Notes: generated by a model from the letters alone, not told the origin. Numbered from the stretch's first letter, positions 1 to 6,715 are shown. The stretch is DNA of 10,904 bases from Brevipalpus yothersi (GCA_003956705.1 QZCP01000345.1:23833-34736), one strand, 5' to 3'. Translations and numbers: made by a program.

Positions 1-41
<41 letters not shown>
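1..41. repeat. (GA)n microsatellite, truncated by window start
   Basis: Pure GA dinucleotide array running into the left edge, so its true length is unknown. A second short GA block follows at 52-66. It mirrors the GA array at the right edge. Confidence 0.97.
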
Positions 42-43
<2 letters not shown>

Positions 44-322
44 ATTTTGGAGGAGAGAGAGAGAGAAGAAAATTGTCGTTCCCTGGGCCAAACTGATTTC
101 AAGTCAACAAATTCGCACTAATTCGTTCAACCAATGATTGAGTTTCAGAAAGGAGAGAGAAGATAGATACAGACGAAAAAGCGTGGATCGGTACAAGAAC
201 GTAAAAGGAACCTGAAAAAAAAATTACCCAAACGCTTGTGTTCAGAGAGGAGCCGGTTTTCATGCCAATCAAGCTAAAAATTTTTGCCTCCACTCTTCAA
301 CTGACTTATTCAACTTTTAGCA

Positions 323-360
323 GTTTTTCTTTCCATCTTTTCCTATTCCTTCTTTCTCAG
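323..360 (+). other. Candidate 3' splice site (polypyrimidine tract plus CAG)
   Basis: A 30-odd base pyrimidine-rich run, with few purines, ends in TTTCTCAG at 353-360. This fits the metazoan acceptor consensus. The sequence after it is open in one frame from 361 to about 460, where a donor-like GTATGT follows TGTAC. The peptide is not recognisable. Chance occurrence is quite possible in this CT/GA-rich DNA. Confidence 0.2.
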
Positions 361-541
361 CTGCCTCTAGAATGGAAGAATTCTTGCTTGGAAACTGAAA
401 GACAACAGCGAAACAAAAAATTGAGCACATTCAAGGTTGCTCAAGTCAAGAGATTGTGTACGTATGTGTGTGTTGTTGTTGAGGAAAAGAGAGAGAGACA
501 GAAGGAATATCAAATCTAATCCAAAGGATTCCCGGATAAAG

Positions 542-702
542 ATGACAGTTGAAACAATCACTGTCAAACGTTGGACAAGTTTTTGGACGATTATTTTTGG
601 CCTCTATTTCGGGCTATTGTACTTATTCAACGATGAAAATGCTCTACATTTACACTTGACTTTTTTGTTCAACCCAAGAGAGCATTCACAACATTCCTCT
701 TT
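542..702 (+). CDS. Candidate first coding exon of a small membrane protein (model A, exon 1)
   Basis: I do not recognise this product. The ATG at 542 is preceded by ATAAAG, giving a favourable A at -3. The frame is repeat-free and encodes 53 codons plus two bases. Residues 11-30 are hydrophobic and aromatic (WTSFWTIIFGLYFGLLYLFN), resembling a single membrane span or uncleaved signal anchor, followed by a His-rich stretch. A donor-like GTGAGC sits at 703. If unspliced, the frame ends at TGA 704-706, giving a 54-residue peptide. If spliced at 703, the two dangling bases TT join A at 820 to make a Leu codon and the frame continues. The frame is also open upstream to 437, so the start could be elsewhere. 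Chance origin cannot be excluded. Confidence 0.15.
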
Positions 703-735
703 GTGAGCTAACTTATATCTAATCTAATTTTGATC

Positions 736-807
<72 letters not shown>

Positions 808-819
808 ATTCCTCTCCAG
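703..819 (+). other. Candidate 117-base intron containing a (CT)n array
   Basis: It begins GTGAGCTAAC. CTAAC and two CTAAT motifs resemble branch-point consensus at about 707-728. Then comes the CT array at 738-805, and the segment ends TTATTCCTCTCCAG at 819. All expected intron parts are present in the right order, although the branch-like motifs lie unusually far (about 90-110 bases) from the acceptor. Joining the flanks preserves an open frame. This is inference from motifs only. Confidence 0.18.
738..805. repeat. (CT)n microsatellite, about 34 units
   Basis: Pure CT dinucleotide array on the plus strand, one of only three long arrays in this orientation. It lies inside the candidate intron 703-819 and would serve as an exceptionally long polypyrimidine tract. 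Confidence 0.98.
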
Positions 820-934
820 AAGATTCTTAGACTCACTCTATTGTGATTGGCAAAATCTCTTCCCAAATAGAATGGAACATATATACATACACAGCCACAT
901 ACAAGTATACTATTGGATTATTCCAAATGAATGA
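820..934 (+). CDS. Candidate second, terminal coding exon (model A, exon 2)
   Basis: Follows the acceptor-like CTCTCCAG. With one base completing the split Leu codon, the frame is open for 37 codons (beginning RFLDSLYCDW) to TGA at 932-934, so model A would be 91 residues. The other two frames stop within nine codons. The peptide matches no family I know, and it becomes AT-rich and Tyr/Ile/His-rich towards the end, as chance AT-rich DNA would. A donor-like CAA|GTATAC at 905 gives an alternative exon end. Evidence is limited to phase and motif agreement with the upstream exon. Confidence 0.13.
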
Positions 935-958
935 GTAATGAAATTGGACACACTGTAA

Positions 959-1019
959 GGAAGAGAGGAAGAGAAAGAGAAAGAGAAAGAGAGACAAGAG
1001 AGAGAGAGGAAGACAAGAA
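959..1019. repeat. Imperfect purine repeat with (AGAGAA)n core
   Basis: Almost uninterrupted plus-strand purines. AGAGAA-type hexamers at about 970-991 grade into GA dinucleotides and AGACAAG variants. Confidence 0.85.
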
Positions 1020-1466
1020 GGAATACAGCTAAATTGAGCTATTGAGTCTATCTTTCTCGTCTATCTTAAAGACATGCACATTTTGGGGAAAGCAGCTAAA
1101 GAGAAACCACAAAACGAATAAGTAACACTTGGACTATGTGTTTGTGGCTAGAATTAACAATTCAAATGAACCACAAACCATGTTGATTTCGAAAAGGGGG
1201 TTGACCGAGGAAAAGAAGAAATTGGTCCCCTTATTTTAAGTAGCCTGCATATATACATGGCTAATCGATTTTTTTGGGGGCTCTACATGGCAAGAGATAG
1301 ATGGATAGAGAGCCTAAATGAGAGGTGGAAATTGAGGCGGAGGAATGTCCCACATAAGTGGTGGGCTTTTTACCTTTTTCACAAAACTACTACCTACTTT
1401 GTACTTGTATAGTGATGATTATTATCATTATTATGCAGATTAGAGTGAGTGAGTGAGAGACTATTT

Positions 1467-1474
<8 letters not shown>
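1020..1474. other. Stretch with no supported gene
   Basis: Purine-leaning, mixed sequence with short polyT and polyG runs (for example near 1269-1280) and a GTGA-rich stretch just before the GA array at 1475. No open frame or paired splice signals that I would support. Confidence 0.5.

Positions 1475-1533
<59 letters not shown>
1475..1533. repeat. (GA)n microsatellite, about 29 units
   Basis: Pure GA array. It creates apparent Arg-Glu repeat frames on the plus strand and Leu-Ser repeat frames on the minus strand. Neither is evidence of coding. Confidence 0.98.
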
Positions 1534-1536
<3 letters not shown>

Positions 1537-2255
1537 TGCAGAACAAGATAGTTTTCGGAAAGAGAGAGAGCGTAAATTTGAGTAGAATAACTGACATATT
1601 CCAATGGAAATACATATATAAGTATATAGTGAGAGAGCTATCTTGCTGACTATCTATGTGAAGCATAAATGTTAATGTTGGATTAGAGGAGAGCTCATAA
1701 TTTAGTGGTCAAAAGGTAGTGGGTAAAACATAATTCAATATGGAGAGTTAAACAATTTGTTTCTGTTAACTTTAATAACTTTTCAAAACGCATACATTCT
1801 CTGTTTCTCTATATGTTTATATGAAATTGTACATGCAGGGCTGTACTTATGGATTCAATTGCTCACTTATGAACATAACTTCCATTGTAAACATACGAAA
1901 ATGGAAGAAAAAAATGCATGTATACACACATACGGAAAATCAATGCAGTGAGGTTATTGGTGAACTTAAGTCAATTGCTACCGATTTTCCATCTAACAAA
2001 AGAATGCAATATCTGATGCAAGTATAAATAGAAAATGGAAGAGAATAGGAATCAAAGATAGCTAGAAAGAGAGAGAAATACGAATGCTTCCATGTACCAA
2101 AAAATTGATACCAAAAGGTTTGAAGGAGAGAAAAATGAAAAAAGTTTGCAATTGTCATCAGAATCTGGCATAAAATTAATAGCTATAAAGCAAAGAGCTT
2201 GATAGCTTGGAGCAGAGGAAAGTAACAGAGAAATGAAAGTGATACAAAAACGTTC

Positions 2256-2258
<3 letters not shown>
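1534..2258. other. AT-rich stretch with one weak exon-like segment
   Basis: Between GA and CT arrays. A CAG at 1836-1838 follows moderately pyrimidine-rich DNA, and the frame from 1839 is open to a TAA at 2025-2027, with a weak donor-like CAA|GTATAA at 2022. Its peptide begins GCTYGFNCS, with Cys spacing loosely like part of a CCCH finger, but the remaining ligands are absent. TATAAATA at 2024-2031 is TATA-like. I do not call a gene here. Confidence 0.3.

Positions 2259-2323
<65 letters not shown>
2259..2323. repeat. (TC)n microsatellite, about 32 units
   Basis: Pure TC array, the second in CT orientation. It is followed by TTATTATCTTGAG, a weaker acceptor-like sequence than those after the other two CT arrays. 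The frames after it close quickly. Confidence 0.98.
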
Positions 2324-2327
<4 letters not shown>

Positions 2328-2449
2328 ATCTTGAGTGCATGATGAGGCACGATAATGAAAAATAAAAGTGCACACTCAAAATCATTTTGCTGTAACTGTA
2401 GAGCGGCCTGCATACTTGTACAATGTTACAGCTTCGAAAAAATTCCATA

Positions 2450-2485
2450 TGAAAGAGAGGAGAGAGAGAGAGGAGAAAGAGAACG
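2450..2485. repeat. Imperfect purine repeat (GAGAGG/GA)n
   Basis: Short interrupted GA-rich block. The plus frame through it reads Lys/Arg/Glu and is not interpretable as coding evidence. Confidence 0.7.
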
Positions 2486-2816
2486 ATATTCGAATAGCTG
2501 AGTTACTGGAGAATAAATCATATTTACTTGCTATCGAAAGAATAACATGGAGTATTACATGGCAACGTACACAGATTTGTTAGGAATCATTTCAAATTAT
2601 GAACAATTTGTCATGATGTGGCTTCCGATTGGTTCGAAAAAGAGAAAAGCAAAGGCCATCACTATATATATGAGTATATGTACCCATACATTCTTCCTCT
2701 CTTTCTGTATTCTTGAATGCCTCGTGTATCTGAATCATCATGTTGATTCAGCACATGAGAGAGCACATCTATGTTGTTCCACAACAATCAAATCCACATC
2801 TTCCAGCCCGAAAAAG

Positions 2817-2965
2817 GGAAAGAGAGAGAGAAGCAAGAATATGAAGTAGAGAAGAGCTATTGGAAGATGATTTTATAGAGAGAGAAAAAGCAAGCTTTAC
2901 AAAGGAAAAATCATAGCAAAACAAAAGAGAGAAGAGAGAGAGATGAGGAAAAGAGCAGTTGCTTG
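2817..2965. repeat. Purine-rich region with short GA blocks
   Basis: Interrupted GA blocks at about 2819-2831 and 2926-2943 lie in Lys/Arg/Glu-type purine DNA. A short CT block at 2968-2980 follows and forms the pyrimidine tract of the acceptor-like site at 2988. Confidence 0.7.
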
Positions 2966-2988
2966 CATCTCTCTCTCTCTTTGCACAG

Positions 2989-3120
2989 TCTATTGGTTGC
3001 CCATTTAATGCTGATGTAATCAACAATTCAAGCGAACTTGCTAAGATCATCGAACAGAGAGAAAAATATGAAGAGAGAGAAGCCTATGGATCGACCTTCT
3101 ATTCCATTCTGGTCGGCAGA
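2989..3120 (+). CDS. Candidate internal coding exon (model C, exon 1)
   Basis: Preceded by a strong acceptor-like sequence, CTCTCTTTGCACAG ending at 2988. The 132 bases are open in one frame in exact codons (44 residues), while the other two frames stop within 11 codons. The peptide begins SIGCPFNADVINN, has a charged Glu/Lys/Arg helix-like middle and ends with YSILVGR. The sequence then reads GTGAAA, a moderate donor; unspliced, the frame ends at TGA 3130-3132. No family is recognised. The charged middle comes from purine-rich DNA, which produces such residues by composition alone, so the protein-like look carries limited weight. No upstream exon could be linked. Confidence 0.2.
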
Positions 3121-3182
3121 GTGAAAACATGACAGATTATGATTGGCAGCCAGCTAATCAGGATGCTTCCATTATTTTATAG
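3121..3182 (+). other. Candidate 62-base intron
   Basis: GTGAAA start, a GCTAATCAG branch-like motif about 25-30 bases before the end, and ATTATTTTATAG at the acceptor. Length, branch position and ends suit short introns of small animal genomes. Removing it joins two phase-0 frames, whereas reading through meets TGA after three codons. Confidence 0.2.
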
Positions 3183-3221
3183 GCAACACTAAGTGATGAA
3201 GGTATAGAATTGGGCTCATAA
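3183..3221 (+). CDS. Candidate terminal coding exon (model C, exon 2)
   Basis: Twelve codons (ATLSDEGIELGS) followed by TAA at 3219-3221, in phase with the 2989-3120 segment. Too short to assess on its own. A donor-like GAAG|GTATAG at 3201 is an alternative exon end. No convincing AATAAA follows nearby. Support comes only from the matching phase across the 62-base candidate intron. Confidence 0.13.
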   Translation, partial: ATLSDEGIELGS

Positions 3222-3281
3222 GCGAAACAACAACAACAAGAGAGAGGGTAACAAGAGGGATAGATAGACGGAGAGGAAAAT

Positions 3282-3301
3282 AGAGAGAGAGAGAGAGAGA
3301 G
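3282..3301. repeat. (GA)n microsatellite, short
   Basis: About ten GA units, preceded by GATAGATAGACGGAG-type purine DNA. Confidence 0.95.
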
Positions 3302-3421
3302 GAAAGAATTCTGAGTAACTGGGTGCACATATATACATATATTTATATTCTGGGAAATATCAGGCATGAGAAGGCCTGCAGAAAAGGACTTGAAAATTTC
3401 CAACAAGGCTCGCATATACAT

Positions 3422-3434
3422 ACACACACACACA
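3422..3434. repeat. (AC)n microsatellite, short
   Basis: About six AC units after an ATACAT lead-in. Confidence 0.9.
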
Positions 3435-3575
3435 AACAGTATGTGTTAGGCATACACCAAGAAAACTGAAAAATTTTCCCGGTCAATGCTGATCAGTGTT
3501 GCGTGTGTGTGTTTATGGATTTAAAAATATTCAACGATATCATGCTGGGCTAAAATTTTTGAGCAACAGATAGGT

Positions 3576-3577
<2 letters not shown>

Positions 3578-3619
<42 letters not shown>
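3578..3619. repeat. (GA)n microsatellite, about 20 units
   Basis: Pure GA array. The plus frame leaving it is open to a TAG at 3696-3698. Confidence 0.97.
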
Positions 3620-3620
<1 letters not shown>

Positions 3621-3695
3621 CAGGGAACAGAGCACCCGGTGAGCCTATTAATTGATGATGAAATGCTGGCAATTCATGCAGTGAACTGGGCACCA

Positions 3696-3711
3696 TAGGT
3701 GAGTATAAAAG
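3696..3711 (+). promoter_or_regulatory. Overlapping 5' splice-like and TATA-like motif
   Basis: TAG|GTGAGTATAAAAG combines a near-perfect donor (GTGAGTAT from 3699) with the TATA-box consensus TATAAAAG at 3704-3711. If a donor, the open frame upstream ends in TAG exactly at the exon edge, so it would have to be noncoding or in another phase. If a TATA box, initiation would lie near 3735-3745, but the next ATG (3778) gives only a six-codon frame. Either reading is weak and they exclude each other. Confidence 0.2.
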
Positions 3712-3939
3712 ATGAGAAGATAGAATGGAACAGAGAGAAGAGAAGAGAGAGAGAGAGACAGATAGAGAAGCGCTAAAATGAAAACCAGTGGAAATGGATA
3801 AACAATGGATCTTTCTCTGGTGTGTATGAATTAGTGTGATGAGAGGAATGCAGTTATATAGATCTACCTGTCAGCTTAAATTAAAGAGACAAAGAATCCG
3901 TTCGCGCAAAAGCCCATTTATAAATCAAATTAGGCTTAC

Positions 3940-4200
3940 TTCATCTCTTATTCTTTCTCTCTCTCACTCATGTCTCCCCTTTTCCATTGCAAACTGCTTC
4001 CATCATCCATCTTCTACGCTACTTTCTCTATGTTATCCAGCATCCGCATCCACATTAATGACTCGACTCGGTAGAAAAGGCTCAGAGTTTCTGGTGAACC
4101 TCTCTCTCTCTTTCTCAGTGAAATTCCGATCCGATTCCAGTGGACTATTTCATTTCGAACATTTTTCTCTCCCTCTCTCTCCTAGGTTCTGGCTAGTCTC
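3940..4200. other. Pyrimidine-rich block with two acceptor-like sites
   Basis: Plus-strand pyrimidine-rich, unlike its purine-rich surroundings. Two acceptor-like ends, CTCTTTCTCAG near 4118 and CTCTCTCTCCTAG near 4185, are strong by consensus. The frame open across it (ATG 3839 to 4204) is Ser/Leu/Phe-rich as composition predicts, since CT-rich DNA rarely forms stop codons. I do not call it a gene. Confidence 0.35.
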
Positions 4201-4624
4201 GTGATATGTTACATTCCCATGCTTGCGTTCTTGTTGAGCAGTCAGCATCTTTGAGAAAAGAGAGAAAAGAAGATGAAAAGATGTGGAGACCTTCTTCTGT
4301 AGCCCTTTTCACTCCTGCTGATCATGCTTTGCCCCCAGAATCATCTCTCATTTTGACTCTCCTCAAAACGTAACCCATGCTCATATCTTATTAACATCAT
4401 GAAGATAATCTTTGCGACACTCAAAATCTGATTTTGAGCCCAAAGTGACACGAATGAAAGTAGTTGAAATATATGCTTCGGATTAACTTATATCTGGCCT
4501 TATCAAAAGGGTATTGAAGTGGTTTGGCACTTGGTGAGCGGGAAAAAAAGAGCTCAAGATCAAGGAAAGATGAGGAGAAAAGATATGCATGAGAAGATAA
4601 AAAAGTCTAGAAATGTCAGAGGAT

Positions 4625-4626
<2 letters not shown>

Positions 4627-4675
<49 letters not shown>
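4627..4675. repeat. (AG)n microsatellite, about 24 units
   Basis: Pure AG array following GGATCC. The plus frame entering it is open from about 4468 and Lys/Arg-rich, but unrecognisable. Confidence 0.98.
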
Positions 4676-4677
<2 letters not shown>

Positions 4678-4861
4678 CAAGAAAAGGATAGAAATGAAAT
4701 ATTATGAAGAATTGGATGAATGAAAACAACATTCACACACACACAGACAAACTTTATACATTGGTACAAACGCTATTTTACTATTCATAGAATATACGAA
4801 TATCTCATTACAGATGGAATAGTAGTAGTTGTGTTAGAGAGAAAGAAAAAAAAATATTTAC

Positions 4862-4962
4862 TTCAACTTGATGTTCACTCTTATTCTCTCTCTCTCCATA
4901 TTCATTCATTCTATTAGAATATTCATATCTATTCACCGTGTTCACGATGAATATATTATCAG
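4862..4962 (-). CDS. Candidate minus-strand exon, alternative to plus-strand reading
   Basis: On the minus strand the GA array 4969-5026 is a CT array ending TTACCAG, an excellent acceptor. The following 101 bases are open as two bases plus 33 codons (starting DNIFIVNTVNRYEY) and end before GTAAAT, a fair donor at 4861-4856. The peptide is Asn/Glu/Tyr-rich and not recognised. It overlaps the plus-strand candidate at 4918-4965, so at most one is likely real. Confidence 0.13.
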
Positions 4963-4965
4963 CTG
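4918..4965 (+). CDS. Candidate short internal exon (model B, most 5' segment)
   Basis: Bounded by an acceptor-like pyrimidine run ending CTATTAG at 4917 and a donor-like CTG|GTAAGAG at 4966. One frame (two leading bases, 15 codons, one trailing base) is open and its trailing phase fits the segment at 6157, forming a GAG codon. The peptide, ending VFTMNILSA, is not recognised. The opposite strand is equally exon-like here: the same junction reads (CT)n TTACCAG as an acceptor, followed by an open minus frame from 4962 to about 4862. Strand is therefore undecided. Confidence 0.1.

Positions 4966-4968
<3 letters not shown>

Positions 4969-5026
<58 letters not shown>
4969..5026. repeat. (AG)n microsatellite, about 29 units, abutting a GTAAG donor-like motif
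   Basis: Pure AG array that begins within GGTAAGAGAG. Its flanks resemble those of the array at 6227-6263: AGCTGG before and an AACA...ACGA.AAAAT-like sequence after. Confidence 0.98.
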
Positions 5027-5029
<3 letters not shown>

Positions 5030-6105
5030 GCAACACACGATAAAATGGATAAAGAATTCAGTTTTTAGGGGGAAAAGTTAACTTGAGCAAGCAAGTATTA
5101 CAAGCATTCAAAGTAATGATGGTGATGGAAAGAAGGATGTTGGTGGTGATTGACAAGGATGATCAGCGAATTATAATATCATTATATTTGTATGATAGTC
5201 AAAGGGAGGAAGAGAGATGAATATTTCCCTACAAACCCCTTCTCGGGCTCATCTATCCTTGGGATTTCATGAGGATGATGAGAGTAGCAATTGATCGGTT
5301 GAGAGGCAAGGGGATAAAAGGCGGGGAGAGGAAAAAGAAGAATAAAAGAGAGAAAGAGAAATGAGATTAGAAGGATACAAGTTGATGATGAGAAGAGGAA
5401 TTTTTGATACTCATATGAATACAGTAGTGTAGTGTATGAGGAAAATTCTCTTCTCATTTGTATCGATTAATTGAGTAATAAATACATGAAATACTGGCGG
5501 GAAGAACGATATTGATTTCAAGAGTATAACAATGCTGGATAGAATATACAGATTCTGGATGGAGCAGAACAGAAGATTCTTCCATGGAAGAGAAGGCTAT
5601 ATGGTACATTGACAGATTGAAGATACTGCATCTCAGATATTGCATATGTCTGTGAATACTCTCTCTCTCTCATCTGCTGATTATTAATATCTATGTAACT
5701 TGCAAGTTGCATGCGAATATTTGCACAAAAGTGAGCTAATCATTAATTCATGTACCTTGAGAATAAGTGAAGGCAACAAATGTAAAGTAGTGAGGAGAGA
5801 GAGAGAGATGAAAAATAAGAAAAAGAGAGACTAGTAAAAGGCGAAATAGGTGAGATACAGAAAACTCGGGCGGTTGAGTGATGACCGGCATCTTTTACGA
5901 AGCTTATTACATTTGAAGATAGAAATAAGAAGAAGAAAAAGTAAGATGCTGTGTAGTAGAAGAAATAAGGCGCAAAAGAGGAGGAAAGAAAAAGTAGATA
6001 GATAGAAGAGGAAAGATGGAAACAGTTTTCTCTTACTCTGATACAAAATCGTCTTACAAGCTCTTCATCTGTCCATCCTATTTGGAAGAGAAATAATCGT
6101 TGAAG

Positions 6106-6108
<3 letters not shown>
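5027..6108. other. Purine-rich stretch without a supported gene
   Basis: Strong plus-strand purine bias with many AAGAGAGA, GATGATG and GAAGAAG short runs, but no long pure array. The minus strand has a 91-codon ATG frame (5457-5182) with a hydrophobic middle, which is what purine-rich plus DNA yields when read in reverse. AATAAA-like hexamers at 5477 and 5342 have no context. Confidence 0.45.

Positions 6109-6153
<45 letters not shown>
6109..6153. repeat. (TC)n microsatellite, about 22 units, ending in TTAG
   Basis: Third CT-orientation array. It runs directly into TTAG at 6153-6156, forming a textbook acceptor. It is complementary to the GA arrays on both sides, 4969-5026 upstream and 6227-6263 downstream. 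Confidence 0.98.
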
Positions 6154-6155
<2 letters not shown>

Positions 6156-6156
6156 G

Positions 6157-6197
6157 AGATCATATCAGACGAAGTGAAATACTTTTCGCTTTCTCAG
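6157..6197 (+). CDS. Candidate internal exon (model B)
   Basis: Sits between (TC)nTTAG at 6156 and TCTCAG|GTAACC at 6198. In the frame with two leading bases it reads IISDEVKYFSLSQ and ends exactly at a codon boundary, matching the phase-0 start at 6429. The leading phase matches the trailing G of 4918-4965. At 41 bases it is too short for recognition. The CTTTCTCAG at its end is also acceptor-like, so the signals are ambiguous. Confidence 0.13.
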
Positions 6198-6222
6198 GTA
6201 ACCTAGTTCCATTGGTGTTAGC

Positions 6223-6226
<4 letters not shown>

Positions 6227-6263
<37 letters not shown>
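6227..6263. repeat. (AG)n microsatellite, about 18 units
   Basis: Pure AG array 73 bases after the CT array at 6109-6153, so the two form a near-perfect inverted repeat. Read on the minus strand it is a CT array ending TTCCAG, another acceptor-like site. Confidence 0.98.
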
Positions 6264-6267
<4 letters not shown>

Positions 6268-6283
6268 ATATACGACAAAATTT

Positions 6284-6303
6284 CATCTCATCTCATCTCA
6301 TCT
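6284..6303. repeat. (CATCT)4 pentanucleotide repeat
   Basis: Four perfect CATCT units followed by CTC, unlike the dinucleotide arrays around it. Confidence 0.95.
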
Positions 6304-6428
6304 CTCTTACATCTCGAAAGAGCCCAAACTTTTCGTACATGAGAAGCCCACAGAAGAATCGCTTCTGAAATCCGACTGAGACTAAGAGGATCAGTTGGAG
6401 GTCGAAAAATCGTTTCTCTCTATTCCAG

Positions 6429-6577
6429 CTTATCGCTGGTAGAATCGAGAGAGAAAATTTAACTTTATGCCACCTGAGGCTATATGGTGCCCTAACTTCT
6501 GTGCACCTCTTGGGGATGGACCATGGGTACACACCAAGATCAAGCGAATCTGATCAGAGGTATGGTCCATCACAGCA
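6429..6577 (+). CDS. Candidate internal coding exon (model B, best supported)
   Basis: Bounded by a strong acceptor-like CTCTCTATTCCAG at 6428 and a donor with the full GTAAGT consensus, CAGCA|GTAAGTAT at 6578. Of the three plus frames only one is open through all 149 bases: 49 codons plus two bases, starting LIAGRIEREN and including GMDHGYTPRSSESDQRYG. The others stop within 11 codons. The segment is free of dinucleotide arrays and less skewed in composition than its surroundings. No domain is recognised; the Ser/Gln/Gly-rich end looks disordered. The minus strand is also open here (6532-6293), so coding status and strand need outside evidence. Confidence 0.25.
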
Positions 6578-6615
6578 GTAAGTATCAGCACCAGCGGGTG
6601 CTGATACACCTCAGG
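6473..6615. other. Cluster of nested inverted repeats
   Basis: CCTGAGG at 6473-6479 pairs with CCTCAGG at 6609-6615. Inside it lie GGTGC/GCACC (6486-6490/6502-6506), GATGGACCAT/ATGGTCCATC (6515-6524/6562-6571) and GTATCAGCACC/GGTGCTGATAC (6582-6592/6597-6607). Together they could form a closed multi-arm fold. The 11-base stem with a four-base loop is the least likely to be chance; the others alone could be. Confidence 0.45.
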
Positions 6616-6684
6616 ATTTACCTCACACGTGCTTCATGTGATATTTTATGATGATGATTATTTTCAACTATATGTATTTATGTT

Positions 6685-6708
6685 CACACACACACACATA
6701 CACACACA
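6685..6708. repeat. (CA)n microsatellite, interrupted
   Basis: Two CA blocks separated by TA. Confidence 0.93.
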
Positions 6709-6715
6709 TGCACAA

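Larger units (their letters stand above)
3222..3577. other. Stretch with no gene seen
   Basis: Holds a GA array at 3282-3301, an AT-rich CATATATAC-type run near 3327-3350, an (AC)n block at 3422-3434 and a GTGTGTGT block near 3501-3511. Nothing coding is supported. Confidence 0.6.

Noticed and set aside
1821..2027. Plus ATG frame of 68 codons with a GCTYGFNC motif like part of a CCCH zinc finger
   Set aside because: Only two appropriately spaced Cys are present. The third Cys and the His are missing, and the splice signals are weak.
1..2323. Apparent regular spacing (about 737, 737 and 784 bases) of the first four arrays
   Set aside because: The first array's true start is cut off, orientation alternates, and later arrays do not keep the spacing.
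2547..2849. Plus ATG frame of 100 codons with a hydrophobic segment
   Set aside because: About one such frame is expected by chance in this much AT-rich DNA. It ends in a GA block, lacks a recognisable motif and has no supporting splice or promoter signal.
3839..4204. Plus frame of about 121 codons from ATG
   Set aside because: Long because the region is pyrimidine-rich and lacks stop-forming bases. Ser/Leu/Phe-rich, no recognisable domain, and two acceptor-like sites fall inside it.
4206..4373. Plus ATG frame of 55 codons starting MLHSHACVLVEQ
   Set aside because: Balanced, protein-like composition, but short, unrecognised and with no matching splice partner. It is kept only as a note.
5182..5457. 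Minus ATG frame of 91 codons with a hydrophobic centre
   Set aside because: The antisense of purine-rich DNA reads Phe/Leu/Ser-rich. No homology is recognised and there is no splice context.
5593..6489. Shared 12-mer AGGCTATATGGT at two places
   Set aside because: A few shared 12-mers are expected by chance in a window of this length, and the flanks do not match.
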